Source of the DNA: Erwinia sp. E602
Lineage (GTDB): Bacteria > Pseudomonadota > Gammaproteobacteria > Enterobacterales > Enterobacteriaceae
Direction: 5' to 3'
Assembly: GCF_018141005.1 (NCBI RefSeq)
Contig: NZ_CP046582.1
Location: forward strand, 558,001 to 622,000
Length of the DNA stretch: 64,000 bases
Position 1 is the stretch's first letter. Every line of letters begins with the position of its first letter. The translations under genes and the position numbers were made by a program. Below, one piece after another: positions 19,891 through 27,352 of the stretch. The notes under the pieces are model-generated. The model saw nothing but the letters and a program-made list of their open reading frames with translations, did not search any database and had not been told where the DNA came from.

Positions 19891-20479
19891 CCCCCAGCCC
19901 TATCAGCGCCACGCCCAGCAGCCGATCCACGTGGCGCTGATACGCCAGTAGCCTGTGGCGCACCGGCGGCGCGCTGAAAAACAGCGCCACCAGGCTGAAC
20001 CACAGCCAGTGCGCCGCCGAAATAAACAGCCCGTAGCCGATGCCGTGGCTCAGCGGGCTGCCCGGCTGCACCAGCTGGGTATAGGTGGCGACAACAAACA
20101 GCATGGTCTTCGGGTTCAGCGCGTTGGTTAAAAATCCGCTGCGCCAGGCGGCGAACGGCGACGGTGCCGCACCCCGTGCCTCACTCACCTGCAGCGCGCC
20201 GTGGCTTCTCAGCGAACGCCAGCCGAGATACACCAGATACCCCGCCCCGGCCAGCTTCATCAGCGTGAACAGCAGCGGCGACTGCACGATCAGCAGCGCA
20301 ATACCGAACAGCGTATAAATCACATGCACCTGCACGCCGCAGGCGATACCAAAGGCCGACATCAGCCCGCTGCGCGCGCCGTACGCGTAGCTGTTGCGGG
20401 TGATCATGGCAAAATCGGGGCCGGGGCTGATCACCGCCAGAACGGTGATAAAGGCGACGCCTAACAGCTCGCTCAACAT
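19859..20479 (-). CDS. LysE/RhtB-family exporter
   Basis: A 206-residue membrane protein with the family signature AVISPGPDFAMITRNS (about 15-30), five to six membrane helices and the internal NALNPKTMLF motif near residue 117. It probably exports a neutral amino acid or homoserine/threonine-like substrate, as other RhtB members do. It is divergent from a LysR regulator, the usual arrangement for LysE-type exporters and their inducer-sensing regulator (ArgP/LysG model), so regulation by the neighbour is likely. Its 3' end is partly duplicated downstream. Confidence 0.88.
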   Translation of the reverse strand: MLSELLGVAFITVLAVISPGPDFAMITRNSYAYGARSGLMSAFGIACGVQVHVIYTLFGIALLIVQSPLLFTLMKLAGAGYLVYLGWRSLRSHGALQVSEARGAAPSPFAAWRSGFLTNALNPKTMLFVVATYTQLVQPGSPLSHGIGYGLFISAAHWLWFSLVALFFSAPPVRHRLLAYQRHVDRLLGVALIGLGAALAMTGITT

Positions 20480-20587
20480 AATTAAACTCTCATCAAAGAT
20501 CGGGGAAGTGCCCGGATTATCAGCCGCTTGCCCGCCCGGTAAAAACGATTTATCGTGATGCCAACCTGTGAGAATTCATCGACGATT

Positions 20588-21613
20588 ATGCCACTGCCGC
20601 CGCTCGCCTCATTTCGCTTCTTCAACGCCGCCGCCCGCTGCGGCAGCTTTGTGCAGGCCGCCGCCGAACTGCACGTCACCCACGGCGCGGTCAGCCGCCA
20701 GGTACGTCAGCTGGAAGAGGCGCTGGGCGTTACCCTGTTTGAACGCCGCAACCGCGCGGTATTTCTCACCCCCGCCGGGCAAACCCTGCTTAACACCACC
20801 GCCCCGCTGTTTGAACAGCTGGAGCACACCGTACAGCAGCTGCAGCAGGGCACGCGCCCGCAGGCGCTGACCGTCTCCTGCGAGCCAACCATCGCCATGC
20901 GCTGGCTGATCCCGCGCCTGCCCTCATTCCAGCAGCAGCACCCTGACATCACCCTGCAGCTGGTGGCCGCCGGCGGCCCGGTGGACTTCACCCGCAGCGG
21001 CATCGACCTCGCGCTGCGCCGCGACGACTTCAGCTTTCACGGCCAGCACGCGGAGAAAATCTGCGACGAGTGGATGGGGCCGGTTTGTCGGGATGCGGGT
21101 GCTCTTAGCGGTGGGCTGGGTGTAGACAGCGGTGCGAAGCAGAACAGTGAGCTGAGGCTGAGCGGCAGCGCGCATCAGGGCAGCAGCCTGAGCCTGAAGA
21201 GCTGCGAGCAGCAGAACAGTGACCTGAGCCTGCACGGCCAGCGGTTACTGCACAGCGCTACCCGTCCCGGCGCGTGGCAGCAGTGGCAGCAGGTCAGCGG
21301 CATCTCCACGGCGGGCAGCAGCCGGGCGGAGTATGAACACTTCTACCTCTGCGCCCAGGCAGCGTTGGCCGGGCTGGGCGTGGCGATGATGTCGTTTCTG
21401 ATGGTGCAGGATGAACTCAACAGCGGGCAGCTGGTGGCTCCATGGGGATTTGTGCAGGACGGGAGTGGGTACTGGCTGCTGGCGAAGGAGGAGATTACGG
21501 CTGGGTCTGACGCGGGGGCGTTTTGGGATTGGGTTAGGGGGGAGGTGGGAAGGAGTTTGGCGAGCGTACGAAATCGAGAGCAAACATCCATGAAATCTTC
21601 TGCAAACGACTGA
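20588..21613 (+). CDS. LysR-family regulator (GcvA-like), with internal repeat expansion
   Basis: An N-terminal winged helix-turn-helix (about 1-60, MPLPPLASFRFFNAAARCGSF) is followed by a substrate-binding domain. I chose the ATG at 20588 because GcvA-type proteins start this way; GTG/ATG at 20555/20558 are alternatives. Between about residues 165 and 217 the protein carries an extra, low-complexity Ser/Leu/Gln stretch that contains a 24-codon near-duplication (KQNSEL / QQNSDL, period 72 bp). This may affect ligand binding. A perfect ACGATTTATCGT dyad lies at 20545-20556 between this gene and the divergent exporter and could be its operator. The C-terminal tail runs into a decayed HTH gene. 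Confidence 0.75.
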   Translation: MPLPPLASFRFFNAAARCGSFVQAAAELHVTHGAVSRQVRQLEEALGVTLFERRNRAVFLTPAGQTLLNTTAPLFEQLEHTVQQLQQGTRPQALTVSCEPTIAMRWLIPRLPSFQQQHPDITLQLVAAGGPVDFTRSGIDLALRRDDFSFHGQHAEKICDEWMGPVCRDAGALSGGLGVDSGAKQNSELRLSGSAHQGSSLSLKSCEQQNSDLSLHGQRLLHSATRPGAWQQWQQVSGISTAGSSRAEYEHFYLCAQAALAGLGVAMMSFLMVQDELNSGQLVAPWGFVQDGSGYWLLAKEEITAGSDAGAFWDWVRGEVGRSLASVRNREQTSMKSSAND

Positions 21614-21840
21614 AACAGGCGAGGTTATCTCAGGGCCTGTCACAGAAGAGCCTCGGCATCGCCGCCGGGCTGGATGAGTTTGTCGCCAGCACGCGCATCA
21701 ACCGCTATGAGAAAGGGATCCATCAGGTGGATCTCGATACTGCACAGCGACTGGCTGAAGTGCTGGAGGTACCCGTCGCCTATTTTTATGCGGAGGATGA
21801 CGGGCTGGCAGAGGTGATTGTCGAGTATCACCGGCGCTAA
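21589..21840 (+). pseudogene. 5'-truncated XRE-family HTH gene
   Basis: An 83-codon open stretch (21589-21840, TAA) encodes a helix-turn-helix domain: LKQARLSQGLSQKSLGIAAG followed by INRYEKGIH and a C-terminal YFYAEDDGLAEVI segment. It is closely similar in layout to the gene at 49777-50031. No ATG, GTG or TTG lies in frame before the HTH; the frame is open upstream only to a TAG near 21540. It overlaps the last codons of the LysR gene in another frame. The likely history is loss of the start region by deletion or frameshift. A non-canonical start cannot be excluded. Confidence 0.6.
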
Positions 21841-21879
21841 AGAGCAGCGCCGTGTTCACCGCCAGGTAAGGCTTAATCC

Positions 21880-22461
21880 TTAACGTTGCCTGATTACGAT
21901 GGCGTTAAGCCACTGCGTTGCATTAACCGGCCGGTTATCCGTCGTCTGCCAGCACGATCTCAGCGACAACTGTGGCAGTTCAGCCAGCAGCGTTTCAATC
22001 CGTGATTGGTCTAAATCAGTAAACGACCTTCCGTCGACTTCCCGCTCGCCGCTGCCCAACTTAAACGACAGATACCATACGCCGCTGGGCTTCAGCGCCC
22101 GCGCCAGAATTGCCATTACACCCGGTAGTTCACTGGCAGGCACGTGCAGCAGCGAGGCGCAGCACCAGATACCGTCATACTGCTCCACCGCCGTCAGCCG
22201 ATCGAAGCGCAGGCACTGCACCGGCAACCCGCTCAGCGCCGTGGCCCGCGCCACCATCTCGCTGGAGGCGTCAAAGGCATCGACCTGATAGCCGAGCTGG
22301 TGGAACGCCTGCGCATCGCGTCCCGAACCGCAGCCGGCATCGAGGATGCGCCCGCCCGCCGGCAGCTGCGCCAGGAACGGCTGATACAGCGCAGACATAT
22401 CAACGTTCACCGTATCGTCAAAAAAGCGCTGTGCGTGGCGCTGGTAGTAATCAATGCTCAT
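21880..22461 (-). CDS. Class I SAM-dependent methyltransferase
   Basis: The 193-residue product carries the SAM-binding motif I LDAGCGSGRDA (40-50), an acidic residue at the end of strand 2 (VDAFDAS), and the usual seven-strand fold. It resembles small-molecule methyltransferases; there is no DPPY/NPPY motif, so DNA methylation is unlikely. Its start overlaps the stop of the HNH nuclease gene (ATGA, 22458-22463), so both are one operon with tight coupling. The substrate is unknown. The pairing with a nuclease is discussed under findings. Confidence 0.85.
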   Translation of the reverse strand: MSIDYYQRHAQRFFDDTVNVDMSALYQPFLAQLPAGGRILDAGCGSGRDAQAFHQLGYQVDAFDASSEMVARATALSGLPVQCLRFDRLTAVEQYDGIWCCASLLHVPASELPGVMAILARALKPSGVWYLSFKLGSGEREVDGRSFTDLDQSRIETLLAELPQLSLRSCWQTTDNRPVNATQWLNAIVIRQR

Positions 22462-23471
22462 CAGAAGGTGGCCTCTCCCTGTGCTTCGGGTTCCCAGGTA
22501 TGCAGTAAGCTTTGCCGGGCGGTGTTCCAGCGGTCGTTGAGGTACTGCCTGCGTACCTTCTCACTTTTGCCGGTCTGCTCCAGCAGCGTTTCACGCAGCG
22601 GCAGATGACTGTTGATAAAGTATTCGTTACGCGTATGCAAGCGGCTCAGCAGCGGCACGGAGGGAATCCGCGCCGACTTGCTGCCGTTGCACGCCCGGCA
22701 GGCCAACACCAGGTTCCACACCCCGTCGAGGTTGCGCAGAATGCCCTGCGGCATCAGGCTCCACGGCAGAAAGTGATCGACCTGCGCCAGCGCATCATCC
22801 CCCGACAGGATGCTGATGCTGCGATAGCAGTAAAAGCATTTTCCCTTCTGGTAGCCGTTCAGGCTGTCGCGGCAGCTGGTTATGGTTGTGCGCCGCAGCC
22901 CCTGCCTGCTGAACAGCATCTGGTCCGCGGCGTCGTACTCGACCGCAATCATATTGCGCGACACGCCCAGCGCCCACGCCTGCTCGACCAGCCGCCAGCG
23001 CGCTTCGGTTTCCGGCAGCAGGTTTGCGAACTGCTCGCTTTCGGTCAGCCGGAAGAAGTTATCGGTCAGACGGATGCCCTTATGGCTGCGGCGTTCGTCG
23101 AGAAAGAAGCGCTTATCTATCTCGCCGTTATTCACGTTATGGAAGGCATCGATCACCGCACCAAAGCCCAGCTTTACCGTTGCCGCCTGCAGCGCAGCCG
23201 GATCCAGCTCACCACGGTTAAAGGCGTTACAGGCGTTCAGGAACTGGCTCTGCTTCGAGGTGTTCTGCTTTGGTGCCTGCTGCAGGTGCTCGCAGATATG
23301 CCGGGCAAACGGCAGCGCCAGGTCGTCCAGCGTAATCAGCTCGTTCTGCGCATCGCGCAGCTCATACAGCGCCTTCGCCAGCGCAAACTTGTAAGAGGCC
23401 ACGTTACGGCCAAACAGAATGATGCCGCGCCAGTAGTTCTCAAGCGTGGGATCGACCTGATAGAAGTGCAT
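22461..23471 (-). CDS. HNH endonuclease domain protein
   Basis: The 336-residue product has a large N-terminal region of unknown fold (about 1-205) and a C-terminal HNH nuclease: a zinc pair C212/C215, the catalytic VDHFLPWS block (231-238), and a second zinc pair with the conserved Asn, CRACNGSK (258-265). The full HNH signature suggests an active metal-dependent nuclease. It overlaps the methyltransferase gene downstream, and is the last gene before tRNA-Leu. Possible roles are phage defence or DNA repair; neither is shown by the sequence. Confidence 0.85.
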   Translation of the reverse strand: MHFYQVDPTLENYWRGIILFGRNVASYKFALAKALYELRDAQNELITLDDLALPFARHICEHLQQAPKQNTSKQSQFLNACNAFNRGELDPAALQAATVKLGFGAVIDAFHNVNNGEIDKRFFLDERRSHKGIRLTDNFFRLTESEQFANLLPETEARWRLVEQAWALGVSRNMIAVEYDAADQMLFSRQGLRRTTITSCRDSLNGYQKGKCFYCYRSISILSGDDALAQVDHFLPWSLMPQGILRNLDGVWNLVLACRACNGSKSARIPSVPLLSRLHTRNEYFINSHLPLRETLLEQTGKSEKVRRQYLNDRWNTARQSLLHTWEPEAQGEATF

Positions 23472-23784
23472 GCGGTATCCGTAAGCTACGAAGATTCTTA
23501 AGTGAATCGGGTAAGCGGATCTGATAACAAAATGATGGGGATGTAAACATGTTAGGTGCTGAGGTGTTGGGGGGTTGGGGTGTGAAAGTGAGAAGGCGAC
23601 AAGCCGTTAAGATTTGTAGGGTGCTCGCGGCGCGCGGGGTAGGTTGTTGCGAAGATAGAGTTGGGGTGAAGCTGCCAGTATAACTGGGCTGGGGCGGGGC
23701 GGGCGTAGGGTAGAAACCAGCAGAGGAGTCTGGTTCAGTAATGCACGTTTTTTCGACACTCAGCGCAAAGGATGCGGAATCCGG
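23472..23784. other. G-rich non-coding stretch upstream of tRNA-Leu
   Basis: No convincing gene. The plus strand is strongly G-rich between about 23545 and 23712 and contains a quadruplex-type run of G-tracts at 23686-23710. A 44-codon ORF beginning at 23549 lacks a ribosome site. Confidence 0.6.
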
Positions 23785-23812
23785 TTGCGTATGCAGGGGG
23801 TAACGGTATAAT
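23785..23812 (+). promoter_or_regulatory. Promoter of tRNA-Leu
   Basis: TTGCGT (23785-23790), a 16-bp spacer and a perfect TATAAT (23807-23812) lie about 28 bp before the tRNA 5' end. This fits a strong sigma-70 promoter. Confidence 0.8.
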
Positions 23813-23840
23813 CCACAACGTTTTCCGCATACCCTTCAGT

Positions 23841-23925
23841 GCCGAAGTGGCGAAATCGGTAGACGCAGTTGATTCAAAATCAACCGTAGAGATACGTGCC
23901 GGTTCGATTCCGGCCTTCGGCACCA
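23841..23925 (+). tRNA. leuX: tRNA-Leu (anticodon CAA)
   Basis: An 85-base class II tRNA: acceptor arms GCCGAAG and CTTCGGC, a D-arm, an anticodon stem around CAA (23875-23877, reads UUG), a long variable arm and an encoded CCA. It is nearly identical to E. coli leuX, a classic integration site. Here the integrase gene starts 199 bp downstream, so the 3' half is the probable attL/attB core. Confidence 0.97.
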
Positions 23926-23938
23926 ACAGTATGTAAAT

Positions 23939-23962
23939 AGACCTCAACTGAGGTCTTTTTTT
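23939..23962 (+). terminator. tRNA-Leu terminator
   Basis: AGACCTC and GAGGTCT pair around AACT and are followed by a T-tract. It separates the tRNA from the integrase gene. Confidence 0.9.
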
Positions 23963-24123
23963 ATGCCTAAAATCCAGTCCCCGCAAGACTTTCCTCGCTT
24001 TTTCAGTCAACATAAGTCAACCTGATTCAATCTACATCAACTTAATGATGTGGGTACATCTGCGGGTATATCCCGGTTCGATAATGTTTGTACCCACACA
24101 GAACCCTTGAAAGGATATTCATC

Positions 24124-25377
24124 ATGGCTCTGAGTGATGTCAAGGTTCGTTCGGCTAAGCCTGAAGCAAAAGCCTATAAACTGACTGACGGTGAAGGCAT
24201 GGTTTTGCTGGTTCACCCTAACGGCTCCAAATACTGGCGGCTTCGTTATCGTTTTGGCGGCAAGGAGAAGATGCTGGCGCTGGGGAAATACCCTGAAGTG
24301 TCATTAGCTGATGCCAGAAATCGTCGGGATGAAGCCCGTGAGTTGTTAGCTAACGGCGTCGATCCTGGTGATAATAAGAAAGCTGTTAAGGTAGAGCAGG
24401 AGCAAGAGGCGATAACGTTTGAAGTGGTCGCTAGAGACTGGCATGCCAGTAATCAGAAGTGGTCTGCATCGCATAGTGCTCGTGTATTGAAAAGCCTAGA
24501 AGATAATCTCTTTGCTGCTATCGGTAAGCGGAACATTGCAGAGCTTAAGACTCGGGATCTTCTTGTACCCATTAAAGCGGTGGAGTCATCCGGGCGTCTT
24601 GAAGTCGCCGCCCGTTTACAGCAGCGAACTACCGCGATTATGCGCTTTGCCGTTCAGAGCGGCTTAATCGACTACAACCCCGCGCAAGAGATTGCCGGTG
24701 CGGTTGCTACGGCGAAAAGACAGCACCGTGCTGCATTAGAACTTAACCGCATTCCTGAATTACTTCACCGCATTGATCACTATTCTGGCAGGCCGTTAAC
24801 CCGACTGGCGGTTGAACTCACTTTGTTAGTTTTCATCCGTTCAAGCGAGCTGCGTTTTGCCCGTTGGTCAGAAGTAGATTTTGAAACCGCCATGTGGACC
24901 ATCCCCGGAGAACGTGAACCACTGGAAGGTGTTAAGCATTCACATCGAGGTTCAAAAATGCGCACTCCCCATCTTGTTCCCTTACCGAGTCAGGCCTTAG
25001 CTATTCTGGAAAAGATCAAAAGCATGAATGGGAACCGAGAGCTGATCTTCGTTGGCGATCACGATCCGCGTAAGCCGATGAGTGAGAACACGGTTAACAA
25101 GGCTTTGCGTGTGATGGGCTACGATACGAAGGTTGAGGTTTGCGGGCATGGTTTCAGGACTATGGCATGTAGTTCATTGATTGAATCAGGGTTGTGGTCG
25201 AAGGATGCGGTAGAAAGGCAGATGAGTCATCAGGAGCGTAACTCTGTGCGTGCGGCCTACATTCATAAGGCCGAGCATCTGGGAGAGCGCAGGCTGATGC
25301 TGCAGTGGTGGGCGGATTATCTGGATGCTAATCGGGAGAAAGGGGTTAGTCCGTTTGATTACTCGAAAGACAAATAG
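24124..25377 (+). CDS. P4-type tyrosine recombinase (island integrase)
   Basis: The 417-residue integrase would insert the island at the leuX 3' end. The N-terminal DUF4102 domain (MALSDVKVRSAKPEAKAYKL) is typical of P4-like integrases. Catalytic residues are R239 (FIRSSELR), H342/R345 (HGFRT), H369 and Y379. I chose the ATG at 24124, with AAAGGA upstream, over an upstream in-frame ATG at 24088. The catalytic set is complete, so it may be active. GC content is lower than the flanks, as for the whole island. No second att copy was found within the window. Confidence 0.95.
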   Translation: MALSDVKVRSAKPEAKAYKLTDGEGMVLLVHPNGSKYWRLRYRFGGKEKMLALGKYPEVSLADARNRRDEARELLANGVDPGDNKKAVKVEQEQEAITFEVVARDWHASNQKWSASHSARVLKSLEDNLFAAIGKRNIAELKTRDLLVPIKAVESSGRLEVAARLQQRTTAIMRFAVQSGLIDYNPAQEIAGAVATAKRQHRAALELNRIPELLHRIDHYSGRPLTRLAVELTLLVFIRSSELRFARWSEVDFETAMWTIPGEREPLEGVKHSHRGSKMRTPHLVPLPSQALAILEKIKSMNGNRELIFVGDHDPRKPMSENTVNKALRVMGYDTKVEVCGHGFRTMACSSLIESGLWSKDAVERQMSHQERNSVRAAYIHKAEHLGERRLMLQWWADYLDANREKGVSPFDYSKDK

Positions 25378-25597
25378 CGATAGCTATGATTTGTTATAAG
25401 CACCTGCAGACAAAAGTATTGCCAATTGGCATATGACCTCACTGGAACACATATCGAGTATTTATGCCCGACATGTGTCCTGAACTGAAACGTGTTGATC
25501 ATGCATGTCTTCCTGTCCATACGTGTTTTCCCAACTGATTTAATTTCATTTCAGCTTGAATTTTTTTACTTTTTTCGCATTTTGGGATACGATTTGC

Positions 25598-25615
25598 ATC
25601 GTTAAGCACAACGAT
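25598..25615. promoter_or_regulatory. Probable operator of the RM-operon HTH regulator
   Basis: ATCGTTAAGCACAACGAT is a six-base-arm dyad ending 10 bp before the regulator start. It overlaps the region where the promoter would end, so self-repression is plausible. Confidence 0.5.
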
Positions 25616-25625
25616 AAGGACCATT

Positions 25626-25853
25626 ATGATCCGCTGCCATCTTGCTCTGCTCATGGGCGAACATAAGATGCGAATAGCCGATGTTGTCAGGGAAACTGGA
25701 CTGAGTCGCAACACTATCACTTTGCTTTACAAAGAGACGGCTCAGAAAGTTGACCTGGATACATTAGAAAGGCTTTGCGTGCTTTTTGACTGTGAAATAC
25801 ACGATTTACTGCAAAAGGTTCCTGCTTCGCAGAATCGTATAGAGAAAAATTAA
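25626..25853 (+). CDS. XRE/Cro-type HTH regulator of the Type I RM operon
   Basis: The 75-residue protein is almost entirely one helix-turn-helix domain (IADVVRETGLSRNTITLLY, about 17-35, then VDLDTLERLCVLFDCEIHDLL). AAGGACC precedes its ATG. Its stop overlaps the ATG of the first hsdM gene (TAATG), so it is the first gene of the operon and translationally coupled to it. By analogy to controller proteins it probably represses the operon until methylation is established; that is inferred. A dyad just upstream is the candidate operator. Confidence 0.85.
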   Translation: MIRCHLALLMGEHKMRIADVVRETGLSRNTITLLYKETAQKVDLDTLERLCVLFDCEIHDLLQKVPASQNRIEKN

Positions 25854-27352
25854 TGACACTGATTAATCTAAAAGATCTTGAGGCCCATCTTTGGCATGCT
25901 GCCCATATCATTACTGGGCCTATTGATGCGTCAGATTACAAAACGTACATTTTCCCCATCCTGTTCTTCAAGCGCATTTGTGATGTATATGACGAAGAAG
26001 TTGCCGATGCGATGGTGAGCGTTGGGGATGCAGAACTTGCCAAGGGTAAGATGTTTCACCGTATTCAGATACCTGAAAATTGCCACTGGCGCGATGTTTT
26101 CGCTGAGACCAAAGACATAGGTCAGGCCCTGAAAGACTCTTTCCGTGGTATAGAACTGGCAAACTCTAAACTGCATGGCATTTTTGGCGATGCCAGCTGG
26201 ACCAATAAAGAACGCCTTTCAGATGAGCTACTGGCTACGCTACTTAATCATTTCAATAAGGTGAATCTGGGCGTTGCCAGTGTTCGTGATGATGATATGG
26301 GGCGCGCATACGAGTATTTAATCAAACGTTTTGCAGACAAAGCCAATAAGAAAGCCGGTGAGTTCTACACCCCACGCACTATTGTTCGCTTGATGGTTAA
26401 TATTCTTGATCCAAAAGCCGGTGAGAGCGTTTATGATCCCGCCTGTGGTACTGGTGGGATGCTGCTTGAGACTATCCACCATGTAAAAGAAAACGGTGGT
26501 GATCCGCGCTTGCTAAAAATTAAAGGTCAGGAAAAAAACCTGACCACCGAAGCCATCGCGCGAATGAACCTGTTCCTGCACGGTCAGGAGGATTTCGATA
26601 TTGTTCGTGGGGATACGTTGCGTGAACCTAAGTTTTTACAAAGCGATCGTTTAGAACGCTTTGACTGTGTTGTTGCCAACCCGCCGTTTAGCTTAAAGGA
26701 GTGGGGATACGATCTGTGGTCGAACGATCCCTATGGCCGTAAGCAATATGGCCTAGCGCCTAAAACAAACGGTGATTTTGCCTGGGTGCAGCATATGTTT
26801 GCCTCACTTAACGACAATGGGCGTATGGCTGTCGTGTTACCTCATGGTGTGCTATTTCGTGGCGGAGCTGAGGGAGTAATTCGAACCAAATTGCTGCAAG
26901 AAAATCGCATTGTGGCGATTATTGGTGTCGCTTCCAATCTATTCTATGGGACTGGTATTCCTGCGTGTATTTTGGTGCTACGCAAATCACGCCCGGCAAC
27001 GCATAAAGATCATGTATTGATCATCAATGCTGAAGAAATCTATACCAAGGGGCGTGCGCAGAATACGCTGTCCAACAAACAGGCTGATGACATATACCAA
27101 ATCTACCATGACCAGGCTGAACAAGGGCCAGATGCAAAAGAAATCGAAGGCGTTGCGCGCTGGGTTCCTCTAAAGGAGATTGAAGAAAATGACTTCAATC
27201 TTAATATTGCTCGTTATGTGCAAAAACCACTCGAAGAAGAAACCATCACTGTGGAAGAAGCGCTTAAAGATTTTCAACGGAAGCTGGCTGAGCTGGAAAA
27301 AGCAGAAGAGGAGCTGGAAGCCCTGCTTATCAAAGAAGGGTTCGAGGTATGA
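25853..27352 (+). CDS. hsdM: Type I RM methyltransferase subunit M1 (NPPF type, predicted m6A)
   Basis: The 499-residue product has the HsdM N-terminal helical domain (about 5-140), the FYTPR motif (171-175), the SAM site DPACGTGG (195-202) and catalytic motif IV NPPF (276-279), then a C-terminal coiled coil (about 460-499) that should contact HsdS. NPPF is the variant linked to N6-adenine methylation. It overlaps the second hsdM by four bases (ATGA). M1 and M2 share an aligned layout with the same motif order, but are clearly different proteins. The pair, rather than one repeated M, should form an M1M2S enzyme. Confidence 0.95.
   Translation: MTLINLKDLEAHLWHAAHIITGPIDASDYKTYIFPILFFKRICDVYDEEVADAMVSVGDAELAKGKMFHRIQIPENCHWRDVFAETKDIGQALKDSFRGIELANSKLHGIFGDASWTNKERLSDELLATLLNHFNKVNLGVASVRDDDMGRAYEYLIKRFADKANKKAGEFYTPRTIVRLMVNILDPKAGESVYDPACGTGGMLLETIHHVKENGGDPRLLKIKGQEKNLTTEAIARMNLFLHGQEDFDIVRGDTLREPKFLQSDRLERFDCVVANPPFSLKEWGYDLWSNDPYGRKQYGLAPKTNGDFAWVQHMFASLNDNGRMAVVLPHGVLFRGGAEGVIRTKLLQENRIVAIIGVASNLFYGTGIPACILVLRKSRPATHKDHVLIINAEEIYTKGRAQNTLSNKQADDIYQIYHDQAEQGPDAKEIEGVARWVPLKEIEENDFNLNIARYVQKPLEEETITVEEALKDFQRKLAELEKAEEELEALLIKEGFEV

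Noticed and set aside
23549..23683. 44-codon ORF starting MLGAEVLGG in the G-rich gap
   Set aside because: No ribosome site, G-biased codons; it is a consequence of strand composition.
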